A model generated the notes under the pieces. The model did no database searches, was not told where the DNA came from, and saw nothing but the letters and a program-made list of their open reading frames with translations. A stretch of 64,000 bases of DNA, from the NCBI RefSeq assembly GCF_029962605.1, contig NZ_CP124750.1, positions 744,001-808,000 of the forward strand, in the 5' to 3' direction. Both the position numbers and the translations under genes were made by a program. Within the stretch, counting starts at the first letter, position 1; every line of letters begins with the position of its first letter. Source of the stretch: Serratia sarumanii (GTDB lineage: Bacteria > Pseudomonadota > Gammaproteobacteria > Enterobacterales > Enterobacteriaceae). Of the stretch, positions 11,247 to 22,622 are shown piece after piece.

Positions 11247-12159
11247 TAAAGTTGCAGTTCTGCTGGGCGGCACCTCCGCTGAACGTGACGTTTCCCTGCA
11301 ATCCGGCGCCGCGGTGCTGGCCGGGTTGCGCGAAGCCGGTATCGATGCGCACGGCGTCGATACCCGCGATTTCCCGGTGACCCAGCTGAAAGAGCAGGGG
11401 TTCACCAAGGTGTTTATCGCGCTGCACGGGCGCGGCGGCGAGGACGGCACCCTGCAGGGGCTGCTGGAGTTCCTCGAACTGCCTTATACCGGCAGCGGCG
11501 TGATGGCCTCGGCGCTGACCATGGACAAATGGCGCACCAAGATGGTGTGGCAGTCGATGGGCTTGCCGGTGGCGCCTTACGTGGCGCTGAATCGCCAGCT
11601 GTATCTCGGCGCTGAAAAAGCAGCGCTGCTGGCGCGCGTGGCGGATCTCGGCCTGCCGCTGATCGTCAAGCCGAGCCGCGAAGGCTCCAGCGTCGGCATG
11701 AGCAAGGTCACCGAGAGCGCCGCGTTGGAAGCCGCGCTGGAAGAGGCCTTCCGTCATGACGACGATGTGCTGGTGGAGAAATGGCTGAGCGGCCCGGAAT
11801 ATACCGTGGCGATGCTAGGCGACCAGGTGCTGCCGTCGATCCGCATCCAGCCGGCCGGCGTGTTTTACGACTACCAGGCCAAGTACATTTCGGACGACAC
11901 GCAGTACTTCTGCCCGAGCGGTTTGAGCGCCGAGCAGGAAGCCGAGATGGCGGCGTTGGCGCTGCGCGCCTATCGCGGCCTGGACTGCAGCGGCTGGGGC
12001 CGCGTCGACGTGATGCAAGACAGCGATGGCAGCTTCTATCTGCTTGAGGTGAATACCTCTCCGGGCATGACCAGTCATAGCCTGGTGCCGATGGCGGCGC
12101 GCCAGTTTGGATTAAGCTTCTCGCAGTTGGTGGCGAGAATTTTGGAGTTGGCCGACTGA
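11239..12159 (+). CDS. ddlB: D-alanine--D-alanine ligase DdlB
   Basis: 306 aa ATP-grasp ligase that makes the D-Ala-D-Ala used by MurF. It shows [14 protein letters not shown] at the N-terminus, the ATP-grasp core ([18 protein letters not shown]) and the C-terminal metal-binding [12 protein letters not shown]. It follows murC with an overlap and precedes ftsQ by one base. The ribosome-binding site GAGGAG lies inside murC. Confidence 0.97.
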   Translation: MADKVAVLLGGTSAERDVSLQSGAAVLAGLREAGIDAHGVDTRDFPVTQLKEQGFTKVFIALHGRGGEDGTLQGLLEFLELPYTGSGVMASALTMDKWRTKMVWQSMGLPVAPYVALNRQLYLGAEKAALLARVADLGLPLIVKPSREGSSVGMSKVTESAALEAALEEAFRHDDDVLVEKWLSGPEYTVAMLGDQVLPSIRIQPAGVFYDYQAKYISDDTQYFCPSGLSAEQEAEMAALALRAYRGLDCSGWGRVDVMQDSDGSFYLLEVNTSPGMTSHSLVPMAARQFGLSFSQLVARILELAD

Positions 12160-12160
12160 T

Positions 12161-13012
12161 ATGTCGCAAGCTGCCCTGAATGCGCGCGATCGCGAGGTGG
12201 ATAACGGCCCGCGCCGCAGCAATGGAACCCAGTTGGCGGGAATGATTTTCCTGCTGATGGTGTTGGGAACGGTTGTGTGGAGCGGTTGGGCGGTGCTTGG
12301 CTGGATGAAAGACGCCAGTCGCCTGCCGCTCTCAAGGCTGGTGGTGACCGGCGAACGCCACTACACCACCAACGATGATATTCGTCAGGCGATCCTGGCG
12401 CTGGGCGCGCCCGGCACCTTTATGACGCAGGATGTGGACGTTATCCAGCAGCAGATCGAGCGTCTGCCGTGGATCAAGCAGGCCAGCGTGCGCAAACAAT
12501 GGCCGGATGAGCTGAAGATCCATCTGGTGGAGTACGTCCCGGTGGCGCGCTGGAACGATTTGCACATGGTGGACGCCGAAGGTAAAGCGTTCAGCGTGCC
12601 GGCGGAGCGGGCGGGCAAGCAGAAGTTGCCGCTGCTCTACGGGCCGGAAGGGAGCGAGCAGGATGTGCTGGAAGGCTATCGGGCGATGAGCGCTTCGTTG
12701 GCGGCCAGCAAATATACGCTGAAAATGGCGGCGATGACCGCGCGCCATTCCTGGCAGCTGGCGCTGGACAACGATGTCCGGCTTGAGCTGGGGCGCGATG
12801 ACCGCAATGGGCGTTTGCAGCGGTTTATCGAGCTTTACCCGGTATTGCAGCAGCAGGGCCAGGCGGAGAGCAAGCGTGTCAGCTATGTCGATCTGCGCTA
12901 CGAGTCCGGCGCTTCGGTAGGGTGGGCTCCGGTGTTGGTCGATCCGCAGGCGCTTGGCGGTCAGCAAAACAGTAATCAGCAACAGAATCAGGCACAGGCA
13001 AAACAACAATGA
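12161..13012 (+). CDS. ftsQ: Cell division protein FtsQ
   Basis: 283 aa bitopic divisome protein, partner of FtsL and FtsB. A cytoplasmic tail is followed by one membrane helix (about residues 26-48), a POTRA domain (about 55-125, beginning [13 protein letters not shown]) and a beta domain. The last 20 or so residues are almost all Gln, Asn, Ala and Lys, a low-complexity tail that is probably disordered. The stop overlaps ftsA (ATGA). Confidence 0.96.
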   Translation: MSQAALNARDREVDNGPRRSNGTQLAGMIFLLMVLGTVVWSGWAVLGWMKDASRLPLSRLVVTGERHYTTNDDIRQAILALGAPGTFMTQDVDVIQQQIERLPWIKQASVRKQWPDELKIHLVEYVPVARWNDLHMVDAEGKAFSVPAERAGKQKLPLLYGPEGSEQDVLEGYRAMSASLAASKYTLKMAAMTARHSWQLALDNDVRLELGRDDRNGRLQRFIELYPVLQQQGQAESKRVSYVDLRYESGASVGWAPVLVDPQALGGQQNSNQQQNQAQAKQQ

Positions 13013-14265
13013 TCAAGTCGACGGACAGAAAACTGGTAGTTGGACTGGAGATCGGTACTGCAAAAGTCTCCGCGTTGGTAGGGGAAGTTCTGCCCGATGG
13101 CATGGTCAACATTATCGGGGTGGGCAGCTGCCCGTCTCGCGGTATGGATAAGGGTGGCGTAAACGACCTGGAGTCGGTGGTGAAGTGCGTACAGCGCGCC
13201 ATCGATCAGGCCGAGCTGATGGCGGACTGCCAGATCTCCTCGGTGTATCTGGCGCTGTCGGGCAAACACATCAGCTGCCAGAACGAAATCGGCATGGTGC
13301 CGATTTCGGAAGAGGAAGTGACGCAGGACGACGTGGAGAACGTGGTGCACACCGCCAAATCGGTGCGCGTGCGCGACGAACACCGCATCCTGCACGTGAT
13401 TCCTCAGGAATACGCCATCGATTATCAGGAAGGCATCAAAAACCCGGTTGGGCTGTCCGGCGTGCGCATGCAGGCCAAGGTGCATCTGATTACCTGCCAT
13501 AACGATATGGCGAAGAACATCGTCAAGGCCGTGGAACGTTGCGGCCTGAAAGTTGACCAACTTATTTTCGCCGGTCTGGCCGCGAGCTACGCGGTGCTGA
13601 CCGAAGATGAACGCGAACTCGGCGTTTGCGTGGTGGATATCGGCGGCGGCACCATGGATATGGCGGTGTACACCGGCGGTGCGCTGCGCCACACCAAAGT
13701 GATCCCTTATGCCGGGAACGTGGTCACCAGCGATATCGCCTACGCCTTCGGCACGCCGCCGACCGACGCGGAAGCGATTAAAGTTCGACACGGCTGTGCG
13801 CTTGGGTCGATTGTTAGCAAGGATGAGAATGTAGAGGTGCCTAGCGTCGGGGGACGTCCTCCGCGCAGTCTGCAAAGACAGACGCTGGCTGAAGTCATTG
13901 AGCCACGCTACACCGAACTGTTGAATCTGGTTAACGATGAAATTTTGCAATTGCAGGAGCAACTGCGTCAGCAAGGGGTGAAGCATCATCTGGCGGCAGG
14001 TATCGTGCTGACCGGTGGCGCCGCCCAGATTGATGGCCTGGCAGCCTGTGCGCAACGGGTGTTCCACACTCAGGTACGCATCGGCCAACCCTTGAACATC
14101 ACGGGTCTGACGGATTATGCGCAGGAGCCTTACTACTCGACGGCGGTAGGTCTGCTGCACTATGGAAAAGAGTCTCACCTGAGCGGTGAGACGGAAGTAG
14201 AAAAACGCGCCTCGGTGGGCAATTGGTTTAAACGCATCAATAGCTGGCTGAGAAAAGAGTTTTAA
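13009..14265 (+). CDS. ftsA: Cell division protein FtsA
   Basis: 418 aa actin-like ATPase that tethers FtsZ to the membrane and recruits later division proteins. Visible motifs are [16 protein letters not shown] (phosphate 1), [15 protein letters not shown] (phosphate 2) and [12 protein letters not shown] (adenosine). The C-terminal amphipathic helix ends [14 protein letters not shown]. From about 13,770 to 13,990 codon use drifts (AGA, GGA and runs of AT-rich codons) compared with the 5' half. In E. coli the 3' part of ftsA carries ftsZ promoters, which may explain this. Confidence 0.97.
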   Translation: MIKSTDRKLVVGLEIGTAKVSALVGEVLPDGMVNIIGVGSCPSRGMDKGGVNDLESVVKCVQRAIDQAELMADCQISSVYLALSGKHISCQNEIGMVPISEEEVTQDDVENVVHTAKSVRVRDEHRILHVIPQEYAIDYQEGIKNPVGLSGVRMQAKVHLITCHNDMAKNIVKAVERCGLKVDQLIFAGLAASYAVLTEDERELGVCVVDIGGGTMDMAVYTGGALRHTKVIPYAGNVVTSDIAYAFGTPPTDAEAIKVRHGCALGSIVSKDENVEVPSVGGRPPRSLQRQTLAEVIEPRYTELLNLVNDEILQLQEQLRQQGVKHHLAAGIVLTGGAAQIDGLAACAQRVFHTQVRIGQPLNITGLTDYAQEPYYSTAVGLLHYGKESHLSGETEVEKRASVGNWFKRINSWLRKEF

Positions 14266-14277
14266 TGTTTCAACAAA

Positions 14278-14309
14278 GAGATCATGCTGAGTAATCTTTT
14301 TATGATCTC
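14278..14309 (+). repeat. Inverted repeat in the ftsA-ftsZ gap
   Basis: GAGATCAT (14278-14285) and ATGATCTC (14302-14309) form a perfect 8-base inverted repeat with a 16-base spacer containing TTTTT. It lies 30 bases before the ftsZ start and outside the ribosome-binding site (GGAGAG). It could be an mRNA stem in the ftsZ leader or a protein-binding site. Confidence 0.5.
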
Positions 14310-14339
14310 GCAGCGACAGGCACAAAACGGAGAGAAACT

Positions 14340-15494
14340 ATGTTTGAACCAATGGAACTAACCAATGACGCGGTGATTAAAGTCATCGGCGTCGGCGGCG
14401 GCGGTGGCAACGCCGTTGAACACATGGTGCGCGAGCGCATCGAAGGTGTTGAATTCTTCGCTGTGAACACGGACGCCCAGGCGCTCCGCAAAACGGCGGT
14501 TGGCCAAACCATCCAGATCGGTAGCGGTATTACCAAAGGTCTGGGTGCGGGCGCGAACCCGGAAGTGGGTCGCAATTCAGCGGAAGAAGACCGCGAAGCC
14601 CTGCGCGCAGCGCTGGACGGCGCAGACATGGTCTTCATCGCGGCCGGCATGGGTGGCGGTACCGGTACCGGTGCGGCGCCAGTGGTGGCTGAAGTGGCTA
14701 AAGATTTGGGTATTCTGACCGTGGCCGTGGTGACCAAGCCTTTCAACTTCGAAGGCAAGAAGCGCATGGCATTCGCGGAGCAGGGTATCGCTGAGCTGTC
14801 CAAACACGTGGACTCGCTGATCACCATCCCGAACGACAAATTGCTGAAAGTTCTGGGGCGCGGCATCTCTCTGCTGGACGCGTTCGGCGCGGCCAACGAC
14901 GTGCTGAAAGGCGCGGTGCAGGGTATCGCCGAGCTGATCACCCGTCCGGGCCTGATGAACGTCGACTTCGCCGACGTGCGCACCGTGATGTCCGAAATGG
15001 GCTACGCGATGATGGGTTCCGGCGTGGCTTGCGGTGAAGACCGTGCCGAAGAAGCTGCCGAAATGGCGATCTCCAGCCCACTGCTGGAAGACATCGACCT
15101 GTCCGGCGCGCGCGGCGTGCTGGTCAACATTACCGCTGGCTTCGACCTGCGTCTGGATGAGTTCGAAACCGTGGGTAACACCATCCGTGCGTTCGCTTCC
15201 GACAACGCGACCGTGGTTATCGGTACCTCGCTGGATCCGGAAATGAACGACGAACTGCGCGTTACCGTGGTTGCAACCGGTATCGGTATGGACAAGCGTC
15301 CTGAAATCACCCTGGTGACCAATAAACAGGCCAGCCAGCCGGTGATGGATCACCGTTATCAGCAGCACGGCATGTCGCCTCTGCCGCAGGAAGTGAAACC
15401 TGCCGCCAAGGTGGTCAACGACCAAGCTGCGCAGCCGAATAAAGAGCCCGACTATCTTGATATTCCAGCCTTCCTGCGTAAGCAGGCAGACTAA
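14340..15494 (+). CDS. ftsZ: Cell division GTPase FtsZ
   Basis: 384 aa tubulin-like GTPase that forms the Z ring. The tubulin signature GGGTGTG is at residues 105-111 and the T7 loop NVDFADVR near 207-214. The conserved C-terminal peptide [14 protein letters not shown], which binds FtsA, ZipA and ZapD, is intact. The gene starts 74 bases after ftsA with a GGAGAG ribosome-binding site. The FtsZ-bundling factor zapD is also in this window (21,250-22,002). Confidence 0.99.
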   Translation: MFEPMELTNDAVIKVIGVGGGGGNAVEHMVRERIEGVEFFAVNTDAQALRKTAVGQTIQIGSGITKGLGAGANPEVGRNSAEEDREALRAALDGADMVFIAAGMGGGTGTGAAPVVAEVAKDLGILTVAVVTKPFNFEGKKRMAFAEQGIAELSKHVDSLITIPNDKLLKVLGRGISLLDAFGAANDVLKGAVQGIAELITRPGLMNVDFADVRTVMSEMGYAMMGSGVACGEDRAEEAAEMAISSPLLEDIDLSGARGVLVNITAGFDLRLDEFETVGNTIRAFASDNATVVIGTSLDPEMNDELRVTVVATGIGMDKRPEITLVTNKQASQPVMDHRYQQHGMSPLPQEVKPAAKVVNDQAAQPNKEPDYLDIPAFLRKQAD

Positions 15495-15509
15495 GAATAT
15501 CCTGAGAAT

Positions 15510-16515
<1,006 letters not shown>

Positions 16516-16529
16516 GGTCTGAATTCCTC

Positions 16530-16583
16530 GCCTGCTGCAAATAATGGCAGGCGCATCCTCTGAGAGCCTGAGCATTCAGGCTC
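16530..16583. terminator. Two hairpins between lpxC and the convergent DUF721 gene
   Basis: GCCTGC/GCAGGC (16530-16535 and 16547-16552) is followed by a perfect 8-base stem GAGCCTGA-GCAT-TCAGGCTC (16564-16583). Neither has a clear T-run. Their place between two converging genes suggests transcript ends, but intrinsic termination is not proven. Confidence 0.45.
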
Positions 16584-16619
16584 GTGATGCGGTCTGATGT
16601 TTTGCAGTTGTGTCGCTGA

Positions 16620-17135
16620 TTACTTATCACGACTGGTTGTGTTGGTACCCTCTCCGGCCAATGCAGCCAGCCGTTCCAATATCTTGCGCAGTTTTTCCGG
16701 GCTACGGCTCGCCAATCCTCTCAGTTCTTCCGCACTTTCCAGACTCAAATGCCGCATCGGCACCGGTTTTTCCGGCGCTTTCTCTGCGTTTTGCACCTGG
16801 TGGCTGCCTTTCGCCATCAAGGCCGGATTAATCCTGATGTCGATCGACGACAATGATGGTAGAATTTGCGCTCGTAGTGCAGACAGCAAAGCGGGTTGTT
16901 CGTAGCGCAAGCGCATCATCCAACTGGCATTTGCCGTTTCGAGCACTAAAATACCCTGTCGGAAATTCGCGACGCGGCACCAGGGATGCAGGGGAGCGGG
17001 CAACAGGCCCTTCACTGCACGGTTAAGCTTGAGCAGCGCCACCGCGCGTTGCTGGACGTTATGCAGCGGCCCTTTGCTGCCGGCAGACGCGTCGTCGAAC
17101 AGGACATCTAATAATTGTGGACGGCTATCGCGCAT
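16620..17135 (-). CDS. DUF721 (DciA-like) protein
   Basis: 171 aa, not recognised as a characterised Serratia protein. Residues about 10-110 fit DUF721, the family of DciA, the ancestral loader/operator of replicative helicase DnaB. The visible pattern is LLKLNRAVKGLLPAPLHPWC, then CRVANFRQGILVLET, ASWMMRLRYEQPALLSALR and a short beta strand IDIRINP. The C-terminal third is charged and probably flexible. The start is ATG at 17135 with GGAG 6 bases upstream; longer frames lack a site. It diverges from secM with only 26 bases between starts. Because enterobacteria load DnaB with DnaC, its role here is unclear. E. coli K-12 lacks it at this locus. Confidence 0.75.
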   Translation of the reverse strand: MRDSRPQLLDVLFDDASAGSKGPLHNVQQRAVALLKLNRAVKGLLPAPLHPWCRVANFRQGILVLETANASWMMRLRYEQPALLSALRAQILPSLSSIDIRINPALMAKGSHQVQNAEKAPEKPVPMRHLSLESAEELRGLASRSPEKLRKILERLAALAGEGTNTTSRDK

Positions 17136-17161
17136 AATGGGCTCCGGCGGATTATAAACTC

Positions 17162-17692
17162 GTGATCGGTATTCTAAATCGTTGGCGACAATTTGGCAGA
17201 CGTTATTTCTGGCCCCATCTCCTGTTAGGGATGGTTGCGGCCACGCTTGGCGCGTCTTCCAGTTTGTCCGGCGCCCCCGATCAGGCCGCACTGCCGAATA
17301 CGTCGTCCAGCCTTAACCGGCAAAATGCGGCCAATGGCACCTTCAACAGCCTGGCCCTGCTGCAGGACGCGCACCGCCGTCCTACCTTCAGCGTAGATTA
17401 TTGGCAGCAACATGCGCTGCGCACCGTCATTCGTCACCTTTCTTTCGCGCTGGCGCCGCAGGCGGTTTATGCGCGGGTGCAGGAGAGCGAAGCCGAAGCG
17501 GAACCCCCTTTGCAGGTGGCGCAACTGGCGCTGCTGTCCACCCTCAACGCGCTGCTGACGCACGAGCCGAAGCCGCCGACCATCATTCGCCACACCCACC
17601 TTGAGGTGCTGCCAACGCTGGCACGGCACCAGACCGGCCTGTGGGTGGCGCAGGTACAGGGCATTCGCGCCGGGCCTGCCGCGCTCGTCTGA
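17162..17692 (+). CDS. secM: Secretion monitor SecM
   Basis: 176 aa exported regulatory nascent chain. It stalls the ribosome when SecA activity is low and so exposes the secA start region. The start is GTG, giving [19 protein letters not shown]; a long signal sequence covers about residues 1-37. The arrest region near the C-terminus reads [17 protein letters not shown]: Trp and GIRAGP are conserved, but the Phe five residues before Trp is His and the residue after Trp is Val instead of Ile. Only a few codons follow the arrest proline. Confidence 0.93.
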   Translation: MIGILNRWRQFGRRYFWPHLLLGMVAATLGASSSLSGAPDQAALPNTSSSLNRQNAANGTFNSLALLQDAHRRPTFSVDYWQQHALRTVIRHLSFALAPQAVYARVQESEAEAEPPLQVAQLALLSTLNALLTHEPKPPTIIRHTHLEVLPTLARHQTGLWVAQVQGIRAGPAALV

Positions 17693-17777
17693 CTCCGCCC
17701 TTCGGGCACAAAAACCATAAATAATAGCAAGTTGACTGCCGTATCAGGCCGTCATGACAGAGATATCAAACATCATG
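17598..17777 (+). promoter_or_regulatory. secM arrest site and secA translation-initiation region
   Basis: The stretch covers the SecM arrest codons, the 82-base secM-secA gap and the secA start. In E. coli this RNA folds to hide the secA ribosome-binding site until the ribosome stalls in SecM. Here the site before secA ATG 17775 is weak (GAGA, 12 bases upstream), which fits conditional initiation. I did not derive a unique fold by eye. Confidence 0.6.
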
Positions 17778-20483
17778 TTAGTGAAATTATTAACCAAAGT
17801 TTTTGGCAGCCGTAACGATCGTACCCTGCGCCGCATGCGCAAAGTGGTTGAGCAGATCAACCGCATGGAACCGGACATGGAAAAACTGTCCGATGATGAG
17901 CTGAAAGCGAAAACCAACGAATTCCGCGCGCGCCTGGAGAAGGGCGAATCGCTGGAAAGCCTGATCCCGGAAGCCTTCGCCGTAGTGCGTGAGGCGAGCA
18001 AACGCGTGTTCGGCATGCGTCATTTCGACGTGCAGCTGCTGGGTGGCATGGTGCTGAACGACCGCTGCATCGCCGAGATGCGCACCGGTGAAGGTAAAAC
18101 CCTGACCGCCACGCTGCCGGCTTACCTGAACGCCCTGAGCGGCCGCGGGGTGCACGTCGTGACCGTCAACGACTATCTGGCGCAGCGTGACGCCGAAAAC
18201 AACCGTCCGCTGTTCGAGTTCCTCGGCCTGAGCATCGGCATCAACCTGCCGGGCATGCCGGCGCCGGCCAAGCGCGAAGCTTACGCCGCCGACATCACCT
18301 ACGGCACCAACAACGAATACGGCTTCGACTACCTGCGCGACAACATGGCGTTCAGCCCGGAAGAGCGCGTGCAGCGCAAACTGCACTATGCGCTGGTGGA
18401 TGAGGTGGACTCCATCCTGATCGATGAAGCGCGTACGCCGCTGATCATCTCCGGCCCGGCCGAAGACAGCTCTGAGATGTACATCAAGGTCAACAAGCTG
18501 ATCCCTAAACTGATCCGCCAGGAAAAAGAAGACTCCGACACCTTCAAGGGGGAAGGGCACTTCTCGGTGGATGAGAAGGCGCGCCAGGTCCACCTGACCG
18601 AACGCGGCCTGATCCTGATCGAAGAGATGCTGGTGGAAGCCGGCATCATGGATGAGGGCGAGTCGCTGTACTCGCCGACCAACATCATGTTGATGCACCA
18701 CGTTACCGCCGCGCTGCGCGCCCACGTGCTTTTCACCCGCGACGTTGACTACATCGTGAAAGATGGCGAAGTGATCATCGTCGACGAACACACCGGCCGT
18801 ACCATGCAGGGCCGCCGTTGGTCCGACGGCCTGCACCAGGCGGTGGAAGCCAAAGAAGGCGTGGAGATCCAGAACGAGAACCAGACGCTGGCTTCGATCA
18901 CCTTCCAGAACTACTTCCGTCTGTACGAGAAGCTGGCGGGGATGACCGGTACCGCCGATACCGAAGCCTTCGAATTCAGCTCGATCTACAAGCTGGACAC
19001 CATCGTGGTGCCAACCAACCGTCCGATGATCCGTAAGGATATGCCGGATCTGGTGTACATGACCGAGAAAGAGAAGATCGGCGCCATCATCGAAGACATC
19101 CGCGAGCGTACCGCCAAAGGCCAGCCGGTGCTGGTGGGCACCATCTCGATCGAGAAATCTGAAGTGGTTTCCCGCGAACTGACCAAAGCGGGCATCGACC
19201 ACAAGGTGCTGAACGCCAAGTTCCACGCCATGGAAGCGGACATCGTCGCCCAGGCCGGCCAGAGCGGCGCGGTGACCATCGCCACCAACATGGCGGGCCG
19301 TGGTACCGATATCGTGCTGGGCGGCAGCTGGCAGGCCGAAGTGGCGCTGCTGGAAGCGCCGACCGAAGAGCAGATTGAAGCCATCAAAGCCGCCTGGAAA
19401 GAACGCCACGACGCGGTGCTGGCGGCGGGCGGCCTGCATATCATCGGCACCGAGCGCCATGAATCGCGCCGTATCGATAACCAGCTGCGCGGCCGTTCCG
19501 GTCGTCAGGGCGATGCCGGTTCATCCCGCTTCTACCTGTCGATGGAAGATGCCCTGATGCGTATCTTCGCCTCGGATCGCGTGTCCGGCATGATGCGTAA
19601 ACTGGGTATGAAAGAAGGCGAAGCGATTGAGCACCCGTGGGTGACCAAGGCGATCGCCAACGCCCAGCGCAAGGTAGAGAGCCGCAACTTCGACATCCGT
19701 AAGCAGCTGCTGGAATACGACGACGTCGCCAACGATCAGCGCCGTGCCATCTACAGCCAGCGTAACGAATTGCTGGACGTGTCCGACGTGAGCGAAACCA
19801 TCGCCAGCATCCGCGAGGACGTGTTCAAGAGCACCATCGACAACTACATCACGCCGCAGTCGCTGGAAGAAGAGTGGGACATTCAGGGGTTGGAAGAGCG
19901 CCTGAAGAACGACTTCGATCTGGAGATGCCGATCGCACAATGGCTGGACAAAGAGCCGGAGCTGCACGAAGAGACGCTGCGCGAACGCATTCTGGAGAAC
20001 GCCAAAGAGCAGTACCAGCGTAAGGAAGACGTGGTCGGCAGCGAAATGATGCGCAACTTCGAGAAGGGCGTGATGCTGCAGACGCTGGACTCCCTGTGGA
20101 AAGAGCACCTGGCGGCGATGGACTACCTGCGTCAGGGTATCCACCTGCGCGGCTATGCGCAGAAGGATCCGAAGCAGGAGTACAAGCGTGAATCCTTCAA
20201 CATGTTCGCCACCATGCTGGAATCGCTGAAATACGAAGTGATCAGCGTGCTGAGCAAGGTTCAGGTGCGGATGCCGGAAGAGGTGGAAGCGCTGGAACAG
20301 CAGCGCCGTGAAGAGGCCGAGCGCCTGGCACAGCACCAACAGTTGAGCCACCACGACGAGAACGCGCTGGTGACCGAAGATCCGAACGCGCCGGTGACCG
20401 CCGAGCGTAAAGTGGGCCGCAACGATCCATGCCCATGCGGCTCCGGCAAGAAATACAAGCAGTGCCACGGCCGCCTGCAGTAA
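17775..20483 (+). CDS. secA: Preprotein translocase ATPase SecA
   Basis: 902 aa motor of Sec-dependent export. Walker A is in [17 protein letters not shown] (about residues 102-118) and the [11 protein letters not shown] box near 209-219. Also visible are the preprotein cross-linking domain, the second nucleotide-binding fold ([12 protein letters not shown]) and the C-terminal zinc site [15 protein letters not shown] start at ATG 17775 ([14 protein letters not shown]), not the in-frame ATG 21 bases upstream. Expression is controlled by secM translation. Confidence 0.99.
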   Translation: MLVKLLTKVFGSRNDRTLRRMRKVVEQINRMEPDMEKLSDDELKAKTNEFRARLEKGESLESLIPEAFAVVREASKRVFGMRHFDVQLLGGMVLNDRCIAEMRTGEGKTLTATLPAYLNALSGRGVHVVTVNDYLAQRDAENNRPLFEFLGLSIGINLPGMPAPAKREAYAADITYGTNNEYGFDYLRDNMAFSPEERVQRKLHYALVDEVDSILIDEARTPLIISGPAEDSSEMYIKVNKLIPKLIRQEKEDSDTFKGEGHFSVDEKARQVHLTERGLILIEEMLVEAGIMDEGESLYSPTNIMLMHHVTAALRAHVLFTRDVDYIVKDGEVIIVDEHTGRTMQGRRWSDGLHQAVEAKEGVEIQNENQTLASITFQNYFRLYEKLAGMTGTADTEAFEFSSIYKLDTIVVPTNRPMIRKDMPDLVYMTEKEKIGAIIEDIRERTAKGQPVLVGTISIEKSEVVSRELTKAGIDHKVLNAKFHAMEADIVAQAGQSGAVTIATNMAGRGTDIVLGGSWQAEVALLEAPTEEQIEAIKAAWKERHDAVLAAGGLHIIGTERHESRRIDNQLRGRSGRQGDAGSSRFYLSMEDALMRIFASDRVSGMMRKLGMKEGEAIEHPWVTKAIANAQRKVESRNFDIRKQLLEYDDVANDQRRAIYSQRNELLDVSDVSETIASIREDVFKSTIDNYITPQSLEEEWDIQGLEERLKNDFDLEMPIAQWLDKEPELHEETLRERILENAKEQYQRKEDVVGSEMMRNFEKGVMLQTLDSLWKEHLAAMDYLRQGIHLRGYAQKDPKQEYKRESFNMFATMLESLKYEVISVLSKVQVRMPEEVEALEQQRREEAERLAQHQQLSHHDENALVTEDPNAPVTAERKVGRNDPCPCGSGKKYKQCHGRLQ

Positions 20484-20509
20484 TGCCGGCCGCGGTTAAC
20501 CGATAACAC

Positions 20510-20541
20510 CAGGGGTTCAGCTTGCTGAGCCCCTGTTTTTT
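20510..20541 (+). terminator. Intrinsic terminator after secA
   Basis: CAGGGGTTCAG (20510-20520), loop CTTG, CTGAGCCCCTG (20525-20535), then six T. One G-T wobble lies in an 11-base stem. It separates secA from mutT, so some mutT expression may need readthrough. Confidence 0.85.
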
Positions 20542-20562
20542 GACACCCATCAGGAGGGTGAG

Positions 20563-20967
20563 ATGAAACATCTGAATATCGCCGTGGGCATCATCCGCAA
20601 TGCGCAACGGGAGATCTTTATTACCCGCCGCGCCGCCGACGCGCACATGGCCGGGTTCTGGGAGTTTCCCGGCGGCAAGATCGAACAGGGTGAAACGCCG
20701 GAACAGGCGCTGAGCCGCGAGCTGCGGGAAGAGACCGGTATCGAAGCCGAACGCGCCGAGCTGCTGGAGGTAGTGGAGCATCGCTTCAGCGATCGCATCG
20801 TGACGCTGAATTTTTATCTGGTGGAGGCCTGGGCAGGCGAGCCGTTCGGCCGTGAAGGGCAACCGATGCGCTGGGTAAAACAGGCGGATCTGCGTGAAGA
20901 CGAATTCCCGGAAGCCAACGTCGGCATCATCCGACTGCTGGTGGCGCAGGCGAACGCCGCGCAATGA
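20563..20967 (+). CDS. mutT: 8-oxo-dGTP diphosphatase MutT
   Basis: 134 aa Nudix hydrolase that removes oxidised dGTP from the nucleotide pool. The Nudix box is complete: GGKIEQGETPEQALSREL followed by REETGIE (about residues 37-59). The strong ribosome-binding site AGGAGG precedes the ATG. Location after secA is the same as in E. coli. Confidence 0.96.
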   Translation: MKHLNIAVGIIRNAQREIFITRRAADAHMAGFWEFPGGKIEQGETPEQALSRELREETGIEAERAELLEVVEHRFSDRIVTLNFYLVEAWAGEPFGREGQPMRWVKQADLREDEFPEANVGIIRLLVAQANAAQ

Positions 20968-20973
20968 CAAGCG

Positions 20974-20995
20974 TGGCCTGGCGCCCGCCAGGCCA
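20974..20995. terminator. Hairpin between convergent mutT and yacG
   Basis: TGGCCTGGCG-CC-CGCCAGGCCA is a perfect 10-base stem (20974-20995) in the 39-base gap where mutT and yacG converge. It lacks a T-run on either strand, so it may protect 3' ends rather than terminate on its own. Confidence 0.5.
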
Positions 20996-21006
20996 ACCGT
21001 GGGCGA

Positions 21007-21198
21007 TCAGCGATCGTCCATTTCACTCCAGTCTTCGCTTTCCGACAGATCGCTGTTGCTCGGAATGCGCTTCTCTTCATCGGCCCACTCGCCGAGATCG
21101 ATCAGCTGGCAGCGCTTGCTGCAAAACGGCCGGAACGGGCTGACTTCACCCCAAACCACGCCGGTGCCACAGGTTGGGCATTTTACTACGGTCGTCAT
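21007..21198 (-). CDS. yacG: DNA gyrase inhibitor YacG
   Basis: 63 aa zinc-finger protein that binds GyrB and inhibits gyrase. The four zinc cysteines are C7, C10, C26 and C30 (CPTC...CSKRC), followed by an acidic C-terminal tail. It is the last gene of coaE-zapD-yacG, 51 bases after zapD. Confidence 0.96.
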   Translation of the reverse strand: MTTVVKCPTCGTGVVWGEVSPFRPFCSKRCQLIDLGEWADEEKRIPSNSDLSESEDWSEMDDR

Positions 21199-21249
21199 AA
21201 CGGTTCCTTACGCCTTCTGTCAGTGCTGAGAAGGCTTTCTTTCACAAGT

Positions 21250-22002
21250 TCAACAACAGGCCAGTTCGAACGTCAGGCGTTCAGGCACCACGCCATTTTC
21301 GCTGTCCAGCGGCAGGAAACGAATGGCATAACGCGTCTTGTGGCCGGAAATCTGCGGATAAAGCTGTGGCGCCAGATGGAGGCGCAGGCGCAGCAGATCC
21401 GCCCCTTCGGCGTTGTCCTGGAAAAAGCCGTTCAGGCTGATTTGATTGCGGAACGGTCCGGACTGGCGGATCAGATCCAGCACCATGGTCAGCGCCTGGT
21501 TCAGCGGATCCAGCGACTGCAGCCAGGTGGCGACGTCGGCGTCGCGATCCTGCTGCGGCGCGTGCATCCACATGTGTAGGGTCGGCAGATCGAAGCTGCA
21601 GCAGCCGCCGGGAATGTTCAGCCGCTGGCGCACCAGGCCGATCAGCCGGTCTTCGCGCAGCGCCTGGCCGAGGCGCGGCGCCGCCATCAGCGCCGATGAG
21701 CGCGACTTCAACTGGCCGCGCAACTGGTCGATCAGCGCCATATCCACGCCCGGTACATCGGCCCAGGCCAACAGTTTCTGCTGCTGGCGCTCCAGCTCTT
21801 TGAGCAGTTCGGTGCGCACTTCGCCGCGCTCCAGCACGTCCAGCAAGTCGGAGACGGTGCGAAAGAAGGTGAGGGCGATGGCGGTTTCACTCAGGGCGCG
21901 TTGGCCGTGCAGCTGTTGCAGCAGGAATTCGATGCGCAGCCAGGTGCGCATTTTTTCGTTCAGCGGGTGTTCAAAGAGAACGGTTGGGGAAACATCACTC
22001 AT
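21250..22002 (-). CDS. zapD: Cell division protein ZapD
   Basis: 250 aa cytoplasmic factor that cross-links FtsZ filaments by binding the FtsZ C-terminal peptide. It begins [21 protein letters not shown], with a helical N-terminal domain and a beta-rich C-terminal domain. Length matches the family (E. coli 247 aa). It starts five bases after coaE, so they share a transcript. Confidence 0.96.
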   Translation of the reverse strand: MSDVSPTVLFEHPLNEKMRTWLRIEFLLQQLHGQRALSETAIALTFFRTVSDLLDVLERGEVRTELLKELERQQQKLLAWADVPGVDMALIDQLRGQLKSRSSALMAAPRLGQALREDRLIGLVRQRLNIPGGCCSFDLPTLHMWMHAPQQDRDADVATWLQSLDPLNQALTMVLDLIRQSGPFRNQISLNGFFQDNAEGADLLRLRLHLAPQLYPQISGHKTRYAIRFLPLDSENGVVPERLTFELACC

Positions 22003-22007
22003 GCAGT

Positions 22008-22622
22008 TTAATCCTGTTGGGGCGCTGTTGCCGCCAGTTCAAGGTAGCGACGATGCAGTGCGGCGACCTGTGGCTCTATCCCCTGAGCGGCGCCGCTGTT
22101 GTCAATAATGTCATCCGCCACGGCGAGGCGCTGCCGGCGCGTGGCCTGGGCGGCGAGAATGCTTTGCGCCTGCTCACGGCTGACGCCGTCGCGCGCGATG
22201 GTGCGAGCCAGCTGGGTTTCGGCGTCGACGTCGATCACCAGCACCCGATCGGCGCGATCCTGCAGGCCGTTTTCCACCAGCAACGGCACCACCCACAGCG
22301 CGTACGGGCTGGCGGCCTGCGCCAGTTGGCGCTGGGTTTCACGGTGTATCAGCGGATGCAACAGCTGGTTCAGCCAGGTTTTGTCATCGGGATGGCTGAA
22401 GATGCGCTGACGCAGCGCAGCACGGTTCAACGCGCCGTCCGGCAGCAACATTTCATTACCAAATCGTTCGGCGATCGCGGCCAAGGCAGGGGTGCCCGGC
22501 TCGACGACCTGACGGGCGATCACGTCGGCATCGACAAGGGTTGCGCCGTGGCGCGCAAAGGCGTTCGCGACGGTCGTCTTGCCGCTGCCTATGCCCCCGG
22601 TCAACGCAACAATGTAGGCCAT
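22008..22622 (-). CDS. coaE: Dephospho-CoA kinase CoaE
   Basis: 204 aa, last enzyme of coenzyme A synthesis. The P-loop GGIGSGKTT spans about residues 8-16, and the nucleoside kinase fold motifs [18 protein letters not shown] are intact. It is first in the minus-strand coaE-zapD-yacG unit. Confidence 0.97.
   Translation of the reverse strand: MAYIVALTGGIGSGKTTVANAFARHGATLVDADVIARQVVEPGTPALAAIAERFGNEMLLPDGALNRAALRQRIFSHPDDKTWLNQLLHPLIHRETQRQLAQAASPYALWVVPLLVENGLQDRADRVLVIDVDAETQLARTIARDGVSREQAQSILAAQATRRQRLAVADDIIDNSGAAQGIEPQVAALHRRYLELAATAPQQD

Noticed and set aside
9795..11450. Minus-strand frame of 551 codons across murC and ddlB
   Set aside because: Shadow of essential genes; no ribosome-binding site or recognisable motif.
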